Position numbers and translations under genes: made by a program. From Aplidium turbinatum (taxonomy: Eukaryota > Chordata > Ascidiacea > Aplousobranchia > Polyclinidae): a stretch of DNA of 64,000 bases. Shown piece after piece: positions 1-18,775 of the stretch. The notes below the pieces were generated by a model. The model was given only the letters and a program-made list of their open reading frames with translations, did not search any database and had not been told where the DNA came from. Positions within the stretch are counted from its first letter, which is position 1, and each line of letters begins with the position of its first letter. The DNA is taken from assembly GCA_918807975.1 (NCBI GenBank), contig OU964934.1, forward strand, positions 3,720,001 to 3,784,000. Direction: 5' to 3'.

Positions 1-540
1 GCCCTTGAGGCAGGATCGCCAGTGCTCTAAGGCCCCATCCAGCTTGTAAGCTCGAGGGAGAACACGGCAGCACCTGCTACAGGTGATCAGGAACTCGGCG
101 CGCGAACCATGGAATGCTCGCATATGGTCCTGATACGCCTGCACATCTCGGTAAGGTCGAGATGCCCTCCTGCAAGTGGAGAAAGGACAGAGAAGGGGGA
201 ATAGATTGGGGAGGGTGAGGCGAATAGGGCAGACGGACTGCAGTCTATTCGACCTCAGATATAGTGGAGCTGACTCGTGGCATGCGACAGGTAAGCCACT
301 GTGTGGTGTGGGATCACGGATCGGACACTCGTCGCCACGACGAAGCAACGAGTTCGTGAAAGCAATAGAGTCTACCGGTGAGGCTTCACCATCTGGGTTG
401 AGTGGGACTGAGTGCCCACTCACAGGAACCTGCTTCCTCGTCGGCCAGCCTAAACTAGTGGACTCAGCAGACGGGGAGGTAAAATCAACACCGGCCAGGT
501 TATCTTGAAAAGTCTTTGAACCTGTGCGACTTAAAGGGCG
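1..540. other. GC-rich block, probable retrotransposon relic
   Basis: The first 540 bases are much richer in GC than the rest of the window and contain an open frame of 110 codons at 176-508, with no recognised domain (it includes SRIGHSSPRRSNEFVK). Composition then drops sharply. It may be the 5' or ORF1 part of a LINE or another foreign element running in from the left. I do not recognise the family. Confidence 0.35.
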
Positions 541-889
541 TGACATAATCAGTAGAAAATGTATAAATATAATATATAAAAAGTTGGTTAAGTTTAAGAT
601 GTTTCGGAGTTTACAGCGACAGCTCAAAGTTTAGAAATTGAAAGTAACGGATTACAAAAACAAAGAACTACTGACGGATTACAAGAGGGTTGAATCAGAG
701 GTTACTACTTAAAATTTGATAATTATTTTTTTTACATAGACTCAACGTTACTAAATGCAATTAGGCTTTGAATATCAGTTAATTACGGTGATGCTTTCAG
801 TCGAAAAAAAATTGCCTAATTTTAAACAAAACTGCATTAAAAGAGCGAGTTTTGCCAATACCAAACATTCAAACATCTCAGCCAGGAAT
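541..889. other. AT-rich sequence, nothing recognised
   Basis: No gene, repeat boundary or RNA feature was recognised. Confidence 0.5.
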
Positions 890-1110
890 TAGCAACAAGA
901 AAACATAGAGACTTAGCTTTATTTCTGAAAAATGCCGAAGAAAACATGATCTTATCCTTTTGCTATGCCACCGTACAGCACCATTTTACAGGAATATTTG
1001 TAGGCTTACCCACATTTTTGTTGAAAATGCTCTCAGAATGCACCAAATTCAAAATAATTTTTTTAAATTTTCTGGGGGAGGCCCCCCAGACCCCCTGCCG
1101 CTGGGTCGTC
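890..1110 (-). mobile_element. DNA-transposon fragment related to 24297-24590
   Basis: The inverse complement of this segment matches 24310-24590 over most of its length: the stretch containing GCTATGCCACC, AAAATGCTCTC and the guanine-rich GGGGGAGGCCCCCC. The copy near 24.3 kb begins CAGTAGCGTAGCTAGG, an end common in hAT-like elements. Confidence 0.6.
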
Positions 1111-1145
1111 AACAGGTCATAACATAATTTCGCATAAGCGCATAA

Positions 1146-1362
1146 GTCATAACATAATTTCGTCAATCTCATCAATCGTGAAGTGCGTTGCGAATTCAGC
1201 AAATTCTTTTAAGTGTGTTGCTTTGAAACCTATGTAACATATGATTCCATAAGGAAACGCAATATACCAAAATTTCAAATTGAAATTTTTGGGGGTCCGC
1301 GACCGCTTCGAAGACACCAAAATGGGTCCACCAAGACAAAAAGGTTGAGAACCACTGCTATA
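1146..1362. mobile_element. hAT-like 3' end, related to 47471-47693
   Basis: The segment ends GGTTGAGAACCACTG, the classic inverted end of Charlie-like hAT elements, preceded by GGGGGTCCGCGACC. A second copy, similar over its whole length, lies at 47471-47693. The 5' end was not located in either copy. Confidence 0.7.
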
Positions 1363-1503
1363 GGCTTACTGTACTAAGGCAGACACGAAAAGGGCCATTA
1401 CAGTACACTTGACAAACTGTAATGCAAACTCTTAGTCAAGTCAAGTCAAGTCAATTTATTTGTTTTAACAGCGCCATATATTAACAAATAATCAGAGTAA
1501 AAT

Positions 1504-1870
1504 GTTTGTTTTTTGTTTGTTTGTTTGTTTATCTTTATCCTGCATTGCGGGAAAGCGGACTTGAGCGCTATGCATCGGTGTACGCCTTCCGACGTACACC
1601 TGACCCACGCTGCAACCGACGGCAATGTCTGTTTTCGGTTGTCTACTTTACTTATGACTTAAATTTGGTACTACCCATTACTTGAAATCGATCACTGGGT
1701 AGAGGCAATTATCGTAAAGTTTCTTGCCCAGAGAAACAACAGCAAGTGCGAGTGGCTGGAGTCGAACATGCAGGCTTTCGACTGTGAGCCCAACGCGCTA
1801 ACCACTCGCCATTGCTGCCGAGTAGCCTACTCGCCATTGCTGCCGAGTATTCGCCATTGCTGCCGAGTAG
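1504..1870 (-). repeat. tRNA-derived SINE (minus orientation) with triplicated head
   Basis: Read on the minus strand, the head GGCGAGTGGTTAGCGCG resembles a Pol III A box and TGTTCGACTCC a B box. The element runs down to a tail of ACAA repeats (TTTGTTTG on the plus strand, 1504-1532). The first 20 bases of the head occur three times in a row at about 1806-1870. Confidence 0.75.
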
Positions 1871-3680
1871 GCACTTTAAATGTAATTGTATGTAAATGTA
1901 AATGTTAATCTAAATGTTAAATGTAATTGTCAAAACAATGCATTGTACAACTGTTGGTTAGATTATGGCGCAATCAGGATGGTAGCGAAAGACCATAAGC
2001 AATCATCTAGTCAGCCACCACCCCATCACAGTAAATCTAACTACACATTCATACACACTAGTGTGCAGAGGCAGGCACACTACTTCATTGAATAAAAAGG
2101 GTTCGCCACTGAGATTGAAAAACAACTACTGTTGGTTTGAATCTGCATTTTCAGACTGAGTAAGCCGAGGATGAAGATTCAAACCAACGACCAAGAATTG
2201 ACCAACCACCAATAATTAGTGATTGTGTGCTATAATAGGCTACAGCACTTGCGAAAGTTTTCCTGAAATAACGAGGAAAAACGTGGATACCACCACCGAA
2301 TTGCAACAATTTTTATGTGAAGCATACAAAGACAGGGCAATTTGATACTAATAACTGTAGAGAACAAATATTAATAAGTACGATATGATGATATAGGCCT
2401 ACTGTAAAGGTAAGTTATCCTTTGTATTGAGCACTTAAGGTACGCATGTATATTCATGTAACAGTTGGTTTTTGAGATTTTTTTTAAAGTGCAAATTACG
2501 TATTCTTAGTGTAAATTACGGCACTGTCTGCATATTGACTATATTTTTCCATACTTCTGTGTTGATACAATGCATTGTTTTGAAAATTTCATTCACTCTG
2601 TGATATTGCGCAATCAAAACAAATAAATTTAGCCTACTTGACTTATAGGTATTTGAATTGATGTGTCAACAAATAACATAAGTAGGCTATACATCTCTCG
2701 GCAATAGCCAAAGCATGTCTAGTCTTGTAAAAACTTTGAAGATGTAACCAAAAACGAGAAACTTATGCTCTGTAGAAAAAAGTTTTTTTCAAAAATATCA
2801 GCAAAAATTTAGACATTTCCACACCGCACTTCCTTTCAAAACTGAAAATTATTGTCACGTGATTCATTCAGCTGATGTTGGTAAACAAAGAAGCTGTCTC
2901 CATCTTTTGTGTAGCTTGTAATTTTGAGTCCTTCAAGTGAATACGTTTTCTTACCAATTCAAGTTTGTCAGACAAAGCAGTAAAGATAAATTTATGTTGC
3001 AATGACCAATCTAAGTTTTCTCCTGAGATTGACTAAAGTTTAATTTGTTAAGAATAAATGACAAATTAGGCCGGAAGAAATTCACAGTACGGTACCGGTA
3101 TCGTATTTGTTCACAATATTTTTAAGACAATTTGAGTAGAGAGGTACGTAACTTTTTTAAACCACAAACAGACATAACTCAGCGACAACACTACATTTAA
3201 CATTATAAAAACAATATGCTAACGTTTTCGGCTAGTCATGCAGCCCTTTTCAAGCCTATAAGAGAAATATTTTTAAAAGAAATACCGTACTAAAGAACAG
3301 AGAGAGAGAGAGAGAAATAACTTTATTTGCCAATCAGATTCTATAATAGTACGATACACAATAAGCTTACATCACAATAACAAACAGTTCATGAACATAT
3401 AATAACTCACTATCACAGCAAAAATATTGTCAAATCTAAACATTTCAGAAAACTTGCTTTACTATCTCACACAAAATGATAACTGAAAAATTACCGTACG
3501 CAGCACAACGGGTCAAGTATTTGAGAGGTAAAATTAATTAAAGGTTCAGAAAAGGACTCAAGCAGATTACGCATGATGGACAGAAGCACAACATGAGATA
3601 GTAGCACAAACAAAGTAAAAATACAAGAAGCACAAGACGTGACAATTCAATGCTGAATCTCTTGTGCTTCTTATACTAGC
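1871..3680. other. AT-rich intergenic sequence
   Basis: No host gene recognised. A short AG dinucleotide run lies at 3299-3316. The open frame at 1886-2095 is short and has no domain. Confidence 0.5.
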
Positions 3681-4282
3681 GGGATCAAGTCTTTTAGGCA
3701 CAGACAGCTAGGCGCCGGTCAAATAGGTGCGCACACTGTGGCGTCTGGATATTTAGGTGCGGAGCACTGTGGCGCTCGTTCATTTAGGTGCTATTTCTAG
3801 TAAAGTCTGCAGATTGTATCAGCTTGGCAGGTAGGGCAATGCTTTCACACAAAATGTTATATTGAACAGAAAATATGTTGTTTTTATAATGGGCGTGTTC
3901 GACGTTTATTTGTTGTTAGTCCAGGTTTGCGTTGGCGAAAGCTTTATCAATAAATTATTCAAGTTTCCGAACATGACTGAGTTCACTTTTAGTTATATAT
4001 ATAAGTCAAATAATAACTACACTAAACATCAGTAAAAAATATACCGTAGCCTATATTCAAGCGGTTGGTAGGCTTAATGCTTGAGTGAAGAGTAACTTAG
4101 TTTTCCATCAAACCCCGACTAGGTTTTGCCAAAGCTGAGCTAATACAATCTGCAGACTTTACTAGAAGTAGCACCTAAATAAACGGGCGCCACAGTGCTC
4201 CGCACCTAAATATCCAGACGCCACAGTGTGCGCGCCTATTTGACCAGCGCCTAACTGTCTGCGCCTAATAGACGTGGACCCC
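3681..4282. mobile_element. Non-autonomous DNA element with long inverted repeats built from TAGGTGC motifs
   Basis: About 115 bases at 3685-3805 return as an inverted copy at 4155-4282. The arms contain alternating blocks TTTAGGTGC and ACTGTGGCG. A related element lies at 50718-51228. The middle is non-coding. Confidence 0.75.
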
Positions 4283-4440
4283 TTATAGCATACCGTATCT
4301 TCCAAAAAGTGCTGCCATAGTAAATGCTGCTTTATCACACTTGAATACATGACCATGTATTTGTATATAGTTCAGATCTGATCTACTGTACCGTATGTTA
4401 TAGAAAAATTTTAGGCTTAACTTAAAATGTATGTTGAAGT

Positions 4441-4600
4441 GGGTGCAACCTATTTCGTCCCCTGAACACTTCGTACCCCGATTTTGTCCCCTGAAAAGAT
4501 CAAGAAAAAAATACAACAGAACCGAAGTCGCTGATCGGAGTTGCCACAAACATTTCAAAATTTCTCTCAATCTTTTCAGGAGACAAAATAGGTCAAAATT
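4441..4600. mobile_element. Short element with CGTCCCCTGAA ends, related to 24741-24905
   Basis: It begins GCAACCTATTTCGTCCCCTG and carries the inner block GTCGCTGATCGGAGTTGCC, which occurs in reverse complement in the copy at 24741-24905. Another diverged copy is at 8916-8985. Confidence 0.6.
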
Positions 4601-4743
4601 TGTTTATGTTGACGGCGGACAAACGTGTCTGGTCTGAGCAGCTATTCCGGCGGACAAATCAGCCTTCCGGCGGACACACCAGATTTAACATCGGTTGTCA
4701 TACGTAATCACTTTATCTTGATAATTCTTTGCCATTTGAGAAC

Positions 4744-5716
4744 GGGTGGAGATAATGTCGTCCCCTGCCGATGTCGTACCCCCGATGTCGTCGCTTCATA
4801 CATCGGGACGCGCAATCATTTACTCCGCCAGAAAAAGCTTCATCTGCCCGGGCTGTTGAATTTCCGGTCGAGCGTCAATGCCCATGTCGTCCCTCATGAG
4901 TGATTATGAATAACGTTGCCGGATAGACTTCATATGCGGCGGGCTGTTACATTTCAGCTCGAGCGTCAATGCGCGTGTCGTTCCCAGTGAGTGATTATGA
5001 ATAACGTTGCCAAAAAACTTGACATTTGCTGGAAATACGCTTTTTTGCTAAAACGTAGGCTACAAAAGCAGACTTGCGAAAGTAGGCTATTACATTTTTA
5101 ATATTTATTGTGGTGTTTGTTACGTTATTCTTTCAGTTTGGTACAACTTGTGGAATTAGTTAATGAACAAACAAAAAAACAATCAATTGGTAGGCTACCC
5201 AGGCCTCGAAACTGAAGGCGGCCATCGCCGTGATTAACCTACAAAAACCCATATTTTGTCTGTCGGGTTTCATCTTTCCGTCGGCCGCATTTGTCCAGCC
5301 ATGAAGTTTTGAGAAAAATTTTACGCTAGCGGCCTTGTGAATAAAGTACTTTGCCACTTATAATCACAAAGAATTAGAAAGCAGTCAAAGCACCCAATAA
5401 ATCACAATACACACTGTCTATGCTTGAATTGTTAACATTATTGATTGACCAAGCAGCTGAAGTCTGAAATAAAAATTAATTTCTAGGCTATATATAATAG
5501 TTGTTTTTTTCCAGATATTTGCTAAAAAAAGAAAAATGTGGCAAAAATTTCGTTTTGACTTGGAAAAGTTCGTTTCAAACAACCCTAATTTTTACCTACA
5601 TTTAAATAGACAAAAAATGAACATCTGGCAACACTGCTTTCAACTCAAGGAACAACATCAATCTGGGACGACATTGGGGGAGACGACGTGTTCAGGGGAC
5701 GACATCGGTGGCATCC
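4744..5716. mobile_element. MULE-like non-autonomous element, 9-bp target duplication
   Basis: The element is flanked by TTTGAGAAC on both sides (4735-4743 and 5717-5725). Its ends share ATGTCGTCCCCTG in inverted orientation. Within it, a segment of about 90 bases starting at about 4850 is tandemly duplicated. A 9-10 bp duplication is typical of Mutator-like elements. No transposase is visible. Confidence 0.75.
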
Positions 5717-6042
5717 TTTGAGAACTATAGCTACAGTTTAGAAGGCTTTTCAGCGAAGTCACTCTAAAAGGCTTTCATCAGACCAGACCATTGAAGAGTC
5801 AAAGTGCCCTGTAGCTGCCCAATACGTCACATAACTGATTAATTTCCACCAAACGAGATCGTTTGTCTTCTTGTGTCACAATGCTTCGGATATTGGTCGG
5901 AAAACTTCTGCACTGATGTTATTGTTTTCTGCTGTGCAACGTTTCACTAGACTTTTTTCCTCAGGTTTGTTTTTGCGTGTCATGTGAGCAAAAATGACAA
6001 AGAGCAAGTAGAATTTTCCCTGGGCCTTTTCTTTCTTACAGT

Positions 6043-8347
6043 CAGGGCTGCGATTTTTTCTTTCTTGTCAAACGACCAAAAATTCTGCGTTTGTTTGTCG
6101 AATAGTAATATGACGTCACAGGAGTCAGATTATAAGCGTTTGGCCGCGAGTTACCGCATAAGTTGTGTGGTATCAGAGTCACTTACTAAGCTTTTGATCG
6201 CACGCTGGTTGAGTGATTGCAAAGGAGTATCAAGCGCTAAGTTATGTACCTACCGGACATGTATACAGCCCTCGAAATTAGCTTGTATCTACGACGGCAA
6301 AAACATTGCCGTCGCCAAATTAACAAACCTTGGATTACGGCGGCAATTGCCATATGCTTTAATGTTTAAATCAAACAAAATTTTATGCGTTTCTTCATCG
6401 CGTGTCACACGGCGGTAGCCCAGAGCATCACGCAAGCTATTTTATGCGCTGACAATGCTCTTGTGAACTGTAAAACGTTTGCAACCTTATAAATACCGGT
6501 TTATTGTTACGCAAAAGTTATTTTTTCATGGAATGCTTATTGTTTACCGATGTCATTGCAAATATAAATTATAGTGAAAGAAGATACAGTTAAAAAGTAA
6601 AATTTACCTGCTATAGATTATCAAACAGAAGGAAAAGTTAGTGTGGTATTTTGCAAAATTTGTAAAGAATTTTATGACGGAAACAAATTGGAATTAGAAA
6701 AGCTACGGGGTCAAGTTAAAAAAGTAGTACGAAATTCGATAAATGGTTCGTGGGCAGTAAAGTAATGCTTTCGATCATATGGCATCGCGCGTTCATGAAC
6801 GGGCAGTTTTGCGTCTTCAAGTATTTTAGCGACGAAGCGACAACCTCATCCTCCGATACAGTATCTGATAATTCCGATTCTGACAGCTAGTTCTTTATCA
6901 AACAGACTCGTGTTTGCTCGCAGTGTCCCAATTGTGCCGAAATTATGTTGTTACCGGTACCTGGTTGAACAATTAACGTTATTTTATGATAATTCAATTC
7001 AACGTCGCTAGATGTCAAATTAATGTAAAACAAACGTAAATTTCTTCTTGTGCAGTGATACGCAGGCATCAAAATTCGTTATTTTTGCATTGACTTCACG
7101 TCTGTAGACGTTGAATCAATGTAAAATGATGATTTTTGCTGTCTGGGTAGCCTACACAATATAACCCTCCAGGAAATTTAAATCAATTTGTGCTGTTAAC
7201 TTACTTTAAAGGCAACCCAAAATTAACTTACTTTTCCTCCCTGAGTTATTTAAGGTGAATTAACGTAACAGCGTGCGTATCGCTACTTTTGGTATTATTA
7301 GATCACAACAAATCAAACAGTGCGGTGGTGATAGACTACTCTAGTATATTTTTCGCTTCTCGTTTTTTTGATTCAATGTCTACAGACGTTGAATCAATGT
7401 AAAAACGACGTGTTTTGCTAGCTAGGTTGTGTGCTATTGTGAATGCAAGTGCAAAATCGCCCATTACGTAATCACAGAAACCCTTTTAGTGGAAGGAAGT
7501 TGAGTTGCAACCGTGTTTATCTGTCTACTATTCTTTATTCACATTGCAAAAAAATTCTCCATTCTTGGAACAACAAGTGCATAAGTCAGACATAAATACA
7601 AACTTGCATAGACGTTGACAAGTAAAAGTAGCCCACTTCGAAGAAAGTTAGAAACCCGTTGTGTCGAATAGCACGAAACGTGTGTGGCGAAATATTTGAT
7701 GCCAGGCGTTAGAACTTCGATCAAAGCATTTTCCCGCAGTGTTCAAAATGTTCCTTTCCATAAAAATAGCGGCTTTTTTCATCTGTATTTCTGAACGTCT
7801 GGTCGGAAACTAGGCTGTTTTCTACATGTGAAAAACTTTCATAGCAAGTATCTAACAGTCATTTTACCAGAGCAATATTGTTAATTAGCTCAAACTGCGA
7901 AATACAAACTGGCATAGACGTTGACAACTCAACGTAGCCTAGGTTATTTCATCTATAAAAGAAACCCGTTGTGTCGAATAGCCTGAAACGTGTGTTGCAA
8001 AATGTTTGATGCCAGGCGTTGGAACTTCGATCAAAGCATTCTCTCGCAGTGTTCAAAATGGCGGCGCTGACGCCTTGGGAGTTTCTCGTGTGAAGCGTCG
8101 CTTTTAGACCTTGCTTTGAAGTACCTGGCGAAGGAAAGTTTACGTAAGTCAGCACTCTTATGATTGGATCACGTGATGCCCCCCCCCCCCCCGATTGTTT
8201 CTCGGCCTGACGATGTTTAGTCCTCTCAGTTTTTTTCCTTTTTATTTTAATTTTTTTGTTTTTTTCTGTAAGGCACGGCGTTTGTCGAATAGTGATGGCG
8301 CGTGTCGAGTGACCTTGTCACCGAAAAAGGCAAAAATCGCAGCCCTG
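6043..8347. mobile_element. hAT element, 2.3 kb, 8-bp target duplication
   Basis: The ends are CAGGGCTGCGATTTTT and AAAAATCGCAGCCCTG, flanked by CTTACAGT at 6035-6042 and 8348-8355. Inside are two palindromic MITE copies, a G/C run near 8180, and a relic ending SSSDTVSDNSDSDS before a stop at about 6889, also present at 12.9 kb and 52.8 kb. No transposase domain was recognised. Confidence 0.85.
7076..7146. mobile_element. Palindromic MITE copy
   Basis: It contains CGTCTGTAGACGTTGAATC and ends TTTGCTGTCTGGG, matching the family described at 41018-41104. A second copy lies at 7366-7428. Confidence 0.7.
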
Positions 8348-9576
8348 CTTACAGTGATACCAAAACTTGATGTATGACAATAAAACTTGATGGTGACCCC
8401 TCCTCTACACTAACACTACGGTACGGTACTATTTTCTGCTGTCCGAATTTTCACTAGGCTTTTTTCTTCGGGTTTATTTTTGCGTGTCATGTAAGCGAAA
8501 GTGAATTTTTCCTGGTCCTTTTCTTTCTTACTGTAATACCAAAACTTAATAAATCTTGCTGCATCTTGCTGTGACAGCCTACTGGTGTAATATAATTTTG
8601 TAACAACCTTGCCCTTTCAATATTACTGGGAGATCAAAGCCAGACATTGGGACGTAAGACTTGAACTCAGTTGCGCGATTAGCGTAGAAGCACTGTACTT
8701 CCATCCATTCTTAGTGAAGAATTCACCTTTGTTACTGTGATTCAAAGTCATCAATCGTTGAAGCAAAAAAAAAATTGATTGCTTTCCTGCTTAAATGGAA
8801 GCTAAGGGATACACTACAGTATTAACATTTTCTAGATGCGCGCTGGAATGTGCTGGAAATTACACTCTCGCAATAATTGTTCATGTTATGCAATGACGTT
8901 ATAACCTTCAAATAGGGATCCAACCTATTTCTCGGGGGACGAAATTGAGGTACGAAGTGTTCTGGGGACGAAATAGGTTGAATCCTGTTAAAACACCAAA
9001 TGTTTAGTATTTTATTGTTTTTAAGACAGTTGCTAACATAATGTTAACATATTGTCAGCAAATTACATCTTTTTTGTGTGAAACAGGACTGTTCAAATTT
9101 CAGGGCAGGTGATGGAACGCCAAGTATGTGTAGCTTTGTCTAGTTCTGCTAGGCCATGCATGCCAATTGGTGCCTTGCTGGGTTTTTTTTTTGCTGAGAC
9201 TTTTTGGTCATTTGTCCGAAATGACTTGAAAAAATTCAGTCATTTTTTATTTATTTTGGTCATTTGTTCTGATAAAAACCTTTCCATTCAAGTAGCTGAT
9301 ACAAACCCAAATTTGCACTTCCTGACTAGCTACAACATTAAGTTTCGCTGAGAATTTTTTTTTTTTTTTGTCATTTGTTTTTTGTCATTGTTTCATGTCG
9401 TCAAGTTATAGCCTATCTATTTTGTGAGTCATGCAAGGCCTGGTGCGTTGCGCTTGAAATGGCTTTGCCCGTGGTAGGATTTCTTTGTGGGGTTTTCTTT
9501 GCCTGCCTTGCTCTTTGCTATGAGCTAAACGCATCAAGATGTGTTCCCCTTACGACCATCAGCACTCTTGATAACG
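8348..9576. other. Intergenic; one short CGTCCCC-type repeat at 8916-8985
   Basis: No gene recognised. The short repeat has inverted CAACCTATTT ends around GGGGGACGAAATT. Confidence 0.5.
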
Positions 9577-9793
9577 GGAATGGCCCGTTTCGGTGAGTCC
9601 GATTCGGTGAGTCCGATCCCTTAACGGGGGATTTTTTCAATTTTTTTTTTTAAATTATTGGGTACTGCAGCCTAATTATCATTGCCGTTTTAGGGTTAGG
9701 GGGTTGGGGTTAGGGTTAGAGGTTAGGAACTCACCGAATCAGACTCACCAAATCAGACTCACCGAATCGGACTCACCGAATAGTAGCAGACCC
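9577..9793. mobile_element. Short element with CGGTGAGTC terminal repeats and telomere-like core; 10-bp target duplication
   Basis: It is flanked by CTTGATAACG at 9567-9576 and 9794-9803. The left end carries CGGTGAGTCCGAT repeated, the right end ACTCACCGAATCGG repeated in inverse orientation, and the middle has GGTTAGGGTTAG. Related copies are at 11850-12208 and 49934-50093. Confidence 0.8.
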
Positions 9794-10369
9794 CTTGATA
9801 ACGCACCATGGCCGATCTTCATAGCAACTGTCCATACAAATCTTCAATATATCAGCTAAAGTTATGTAGGCTAATAAAGTTATAGCCTATATATGTTTAT
9901 TTGTTTTGTAACATTTTTTATTTTTTTATTTTCCCTTTATATCTTAAACTTTTCTGAAGGTGTTGCGACCGTGCCAAATTTTTTTCAACTCAATAACTTA
10001 CTTCGATCACAAGCACGTTTTAACGTTCGCGTTTTGTCGCTTTTACCTTTTTCTTGACCTTTGCTATGTTGACGTGTATTGTTTTGATATGATGGTCAGA
10101 AATAAAAAAACAACTGAACTGAACTGAAACGTTGTTCTTTTCGGACATTTTGACCAAATTGACTATATTTTTTTCGAACATTTGCTAAAAAATTGGTCAA
10201 TGACCGATAAATGACCAAAAAAAACCCAGGTGCCTTGTAAATTAAATATTTAAGAACTTTAAACTACATAATGTTGTGTGTCATGCAGAAATTAAACTTG
10301 ATTAAGGCAAACAATAAGTAAATACTTTGTACACTGTGTTCAATAATTGTCTTTGTCACTCCGTTTATC

Positions 10370-17443
<7,074 letters not shown>

Positions 17444-18767
17444 TAAGATTACAGCTTTTTTCATGTCTCGTAAAAACAGCAAGCTATGTCAAGTGTTTTT
17501 CAATCAATCGTTTAAAAAGCGTAAACACGTTTAACTTTTTAAAAATTACATAGCATCGTTGCTTTGTGAGTTTGTGTCTCTGTGAGTGTCGTTCTATATG
17601 TGAAAGCTAATGATTGACCAATGCATGTGAGGTGGTTAAAGACGTTCTGTAATTATTGTCGGTTACAATTACAACAATGGACAGTATTTTACCATTCAGT
17701 TTTTAAGCGTCTATCACACAAATGCGGAACTTCTACATCTGTGCGTATGCCAGCTTGTATGTGAGTGTTTTTCAAGTCATCGCAATAGTATATATGATAA
17801 CTGCATTGATTCAATCTACAAATCGTTGTATTACAATAAGAATATCGACTTTTTTGTTGCCTGTCTACCTTAAGACTTGGATCAAATGTTAGTGATATTC
17901 TTTGCTTTATCAGTTAAAAAACATCATTCAGCGTGATGATGGCTTGTTGGTAAAAAGAAGTAAAGGAAATATCATTGCACGCATGGTGACATTCTAGCCA
18001 ATGATGATATGACGGTCGCTCACGCATGAACATTTAGTATCATCAATGACTGGTTCAGTTGATTATTTTTTGTGAAAAACAAAACGTATTAGGTTTTTAT
18101 CCTCTTACAAGCTAACTAGTAATATTCCCTGAGACCTTTGGTGAAGATAGGGATGTTGCTGGCCAGTGACTGGGAAAGCCAACAACTTTAGGAAATGCAT
18201 TGAATTATTTAAATTTTAAATATACCGGCAAGCTTCTGGCCATTGTTTTCGACAGTGCACGATTACGATACAGTGAGAAATGGTTTTAATAATGCTGACC
18301 TCGATAGTTTTCCTATTGTATATCTACCAGCTTATTTTACACTGAAACTAATCTTTCAATTTATATCGTTTCCCAGCTGTCAAGTTCTGTACTTTTTGCA
18401 TCGTTTCAACGTTTGTCTAGGTTAAAAGTGTAAACTTTTAATAGCTGGGCCTGGGTATCTTAAGGCCACTGGAAAACTTTCTTTGCATTGGACTTGCCGC
18501 CTCGTGTTCCATCTGTTGATTTGTGTTTCACATCATCAGATTTTTCAAGCAAACCAAGTATTAACGTTTTTATATGTTGAATCAATACATCACAACAAAA
18601 TTGTCTCAATATGCTAAAATATGAAATATCATCAGTTTATGTTTACAAATCAGTTGTCAATCAAGTGATGTTGCATTTGCGATGTCTCAGCTGTCGGGGT
18701 TGTTGTCGTCAGGGTTTCAGCATTTTACTGCTTTATTCGTTTTACGCAAAATGCACTGAAGTGTTGT
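17444..18767. other. Downstream of LC3; nothing recognised
   Basis: It contains the LC3 3' UTR, whose end I could not place, and AT-rich sequence. No repeat boundary was seen. Confidence 0.5.
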
Positions 18768-18775
18768 TTATACAG

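Noticed and set aside
5984-6418. 144-codon open frame on the plus strand
   Set aside because: It begins outside and runs into the hAT element at 6043-8347 and includes its terminal repeat, so it is not a host gene.
9686-9720. Telomeric sequence
   Set aside because: GGTTAGGG occurs only as a few degenerate units inside a transposable element present in three copies.
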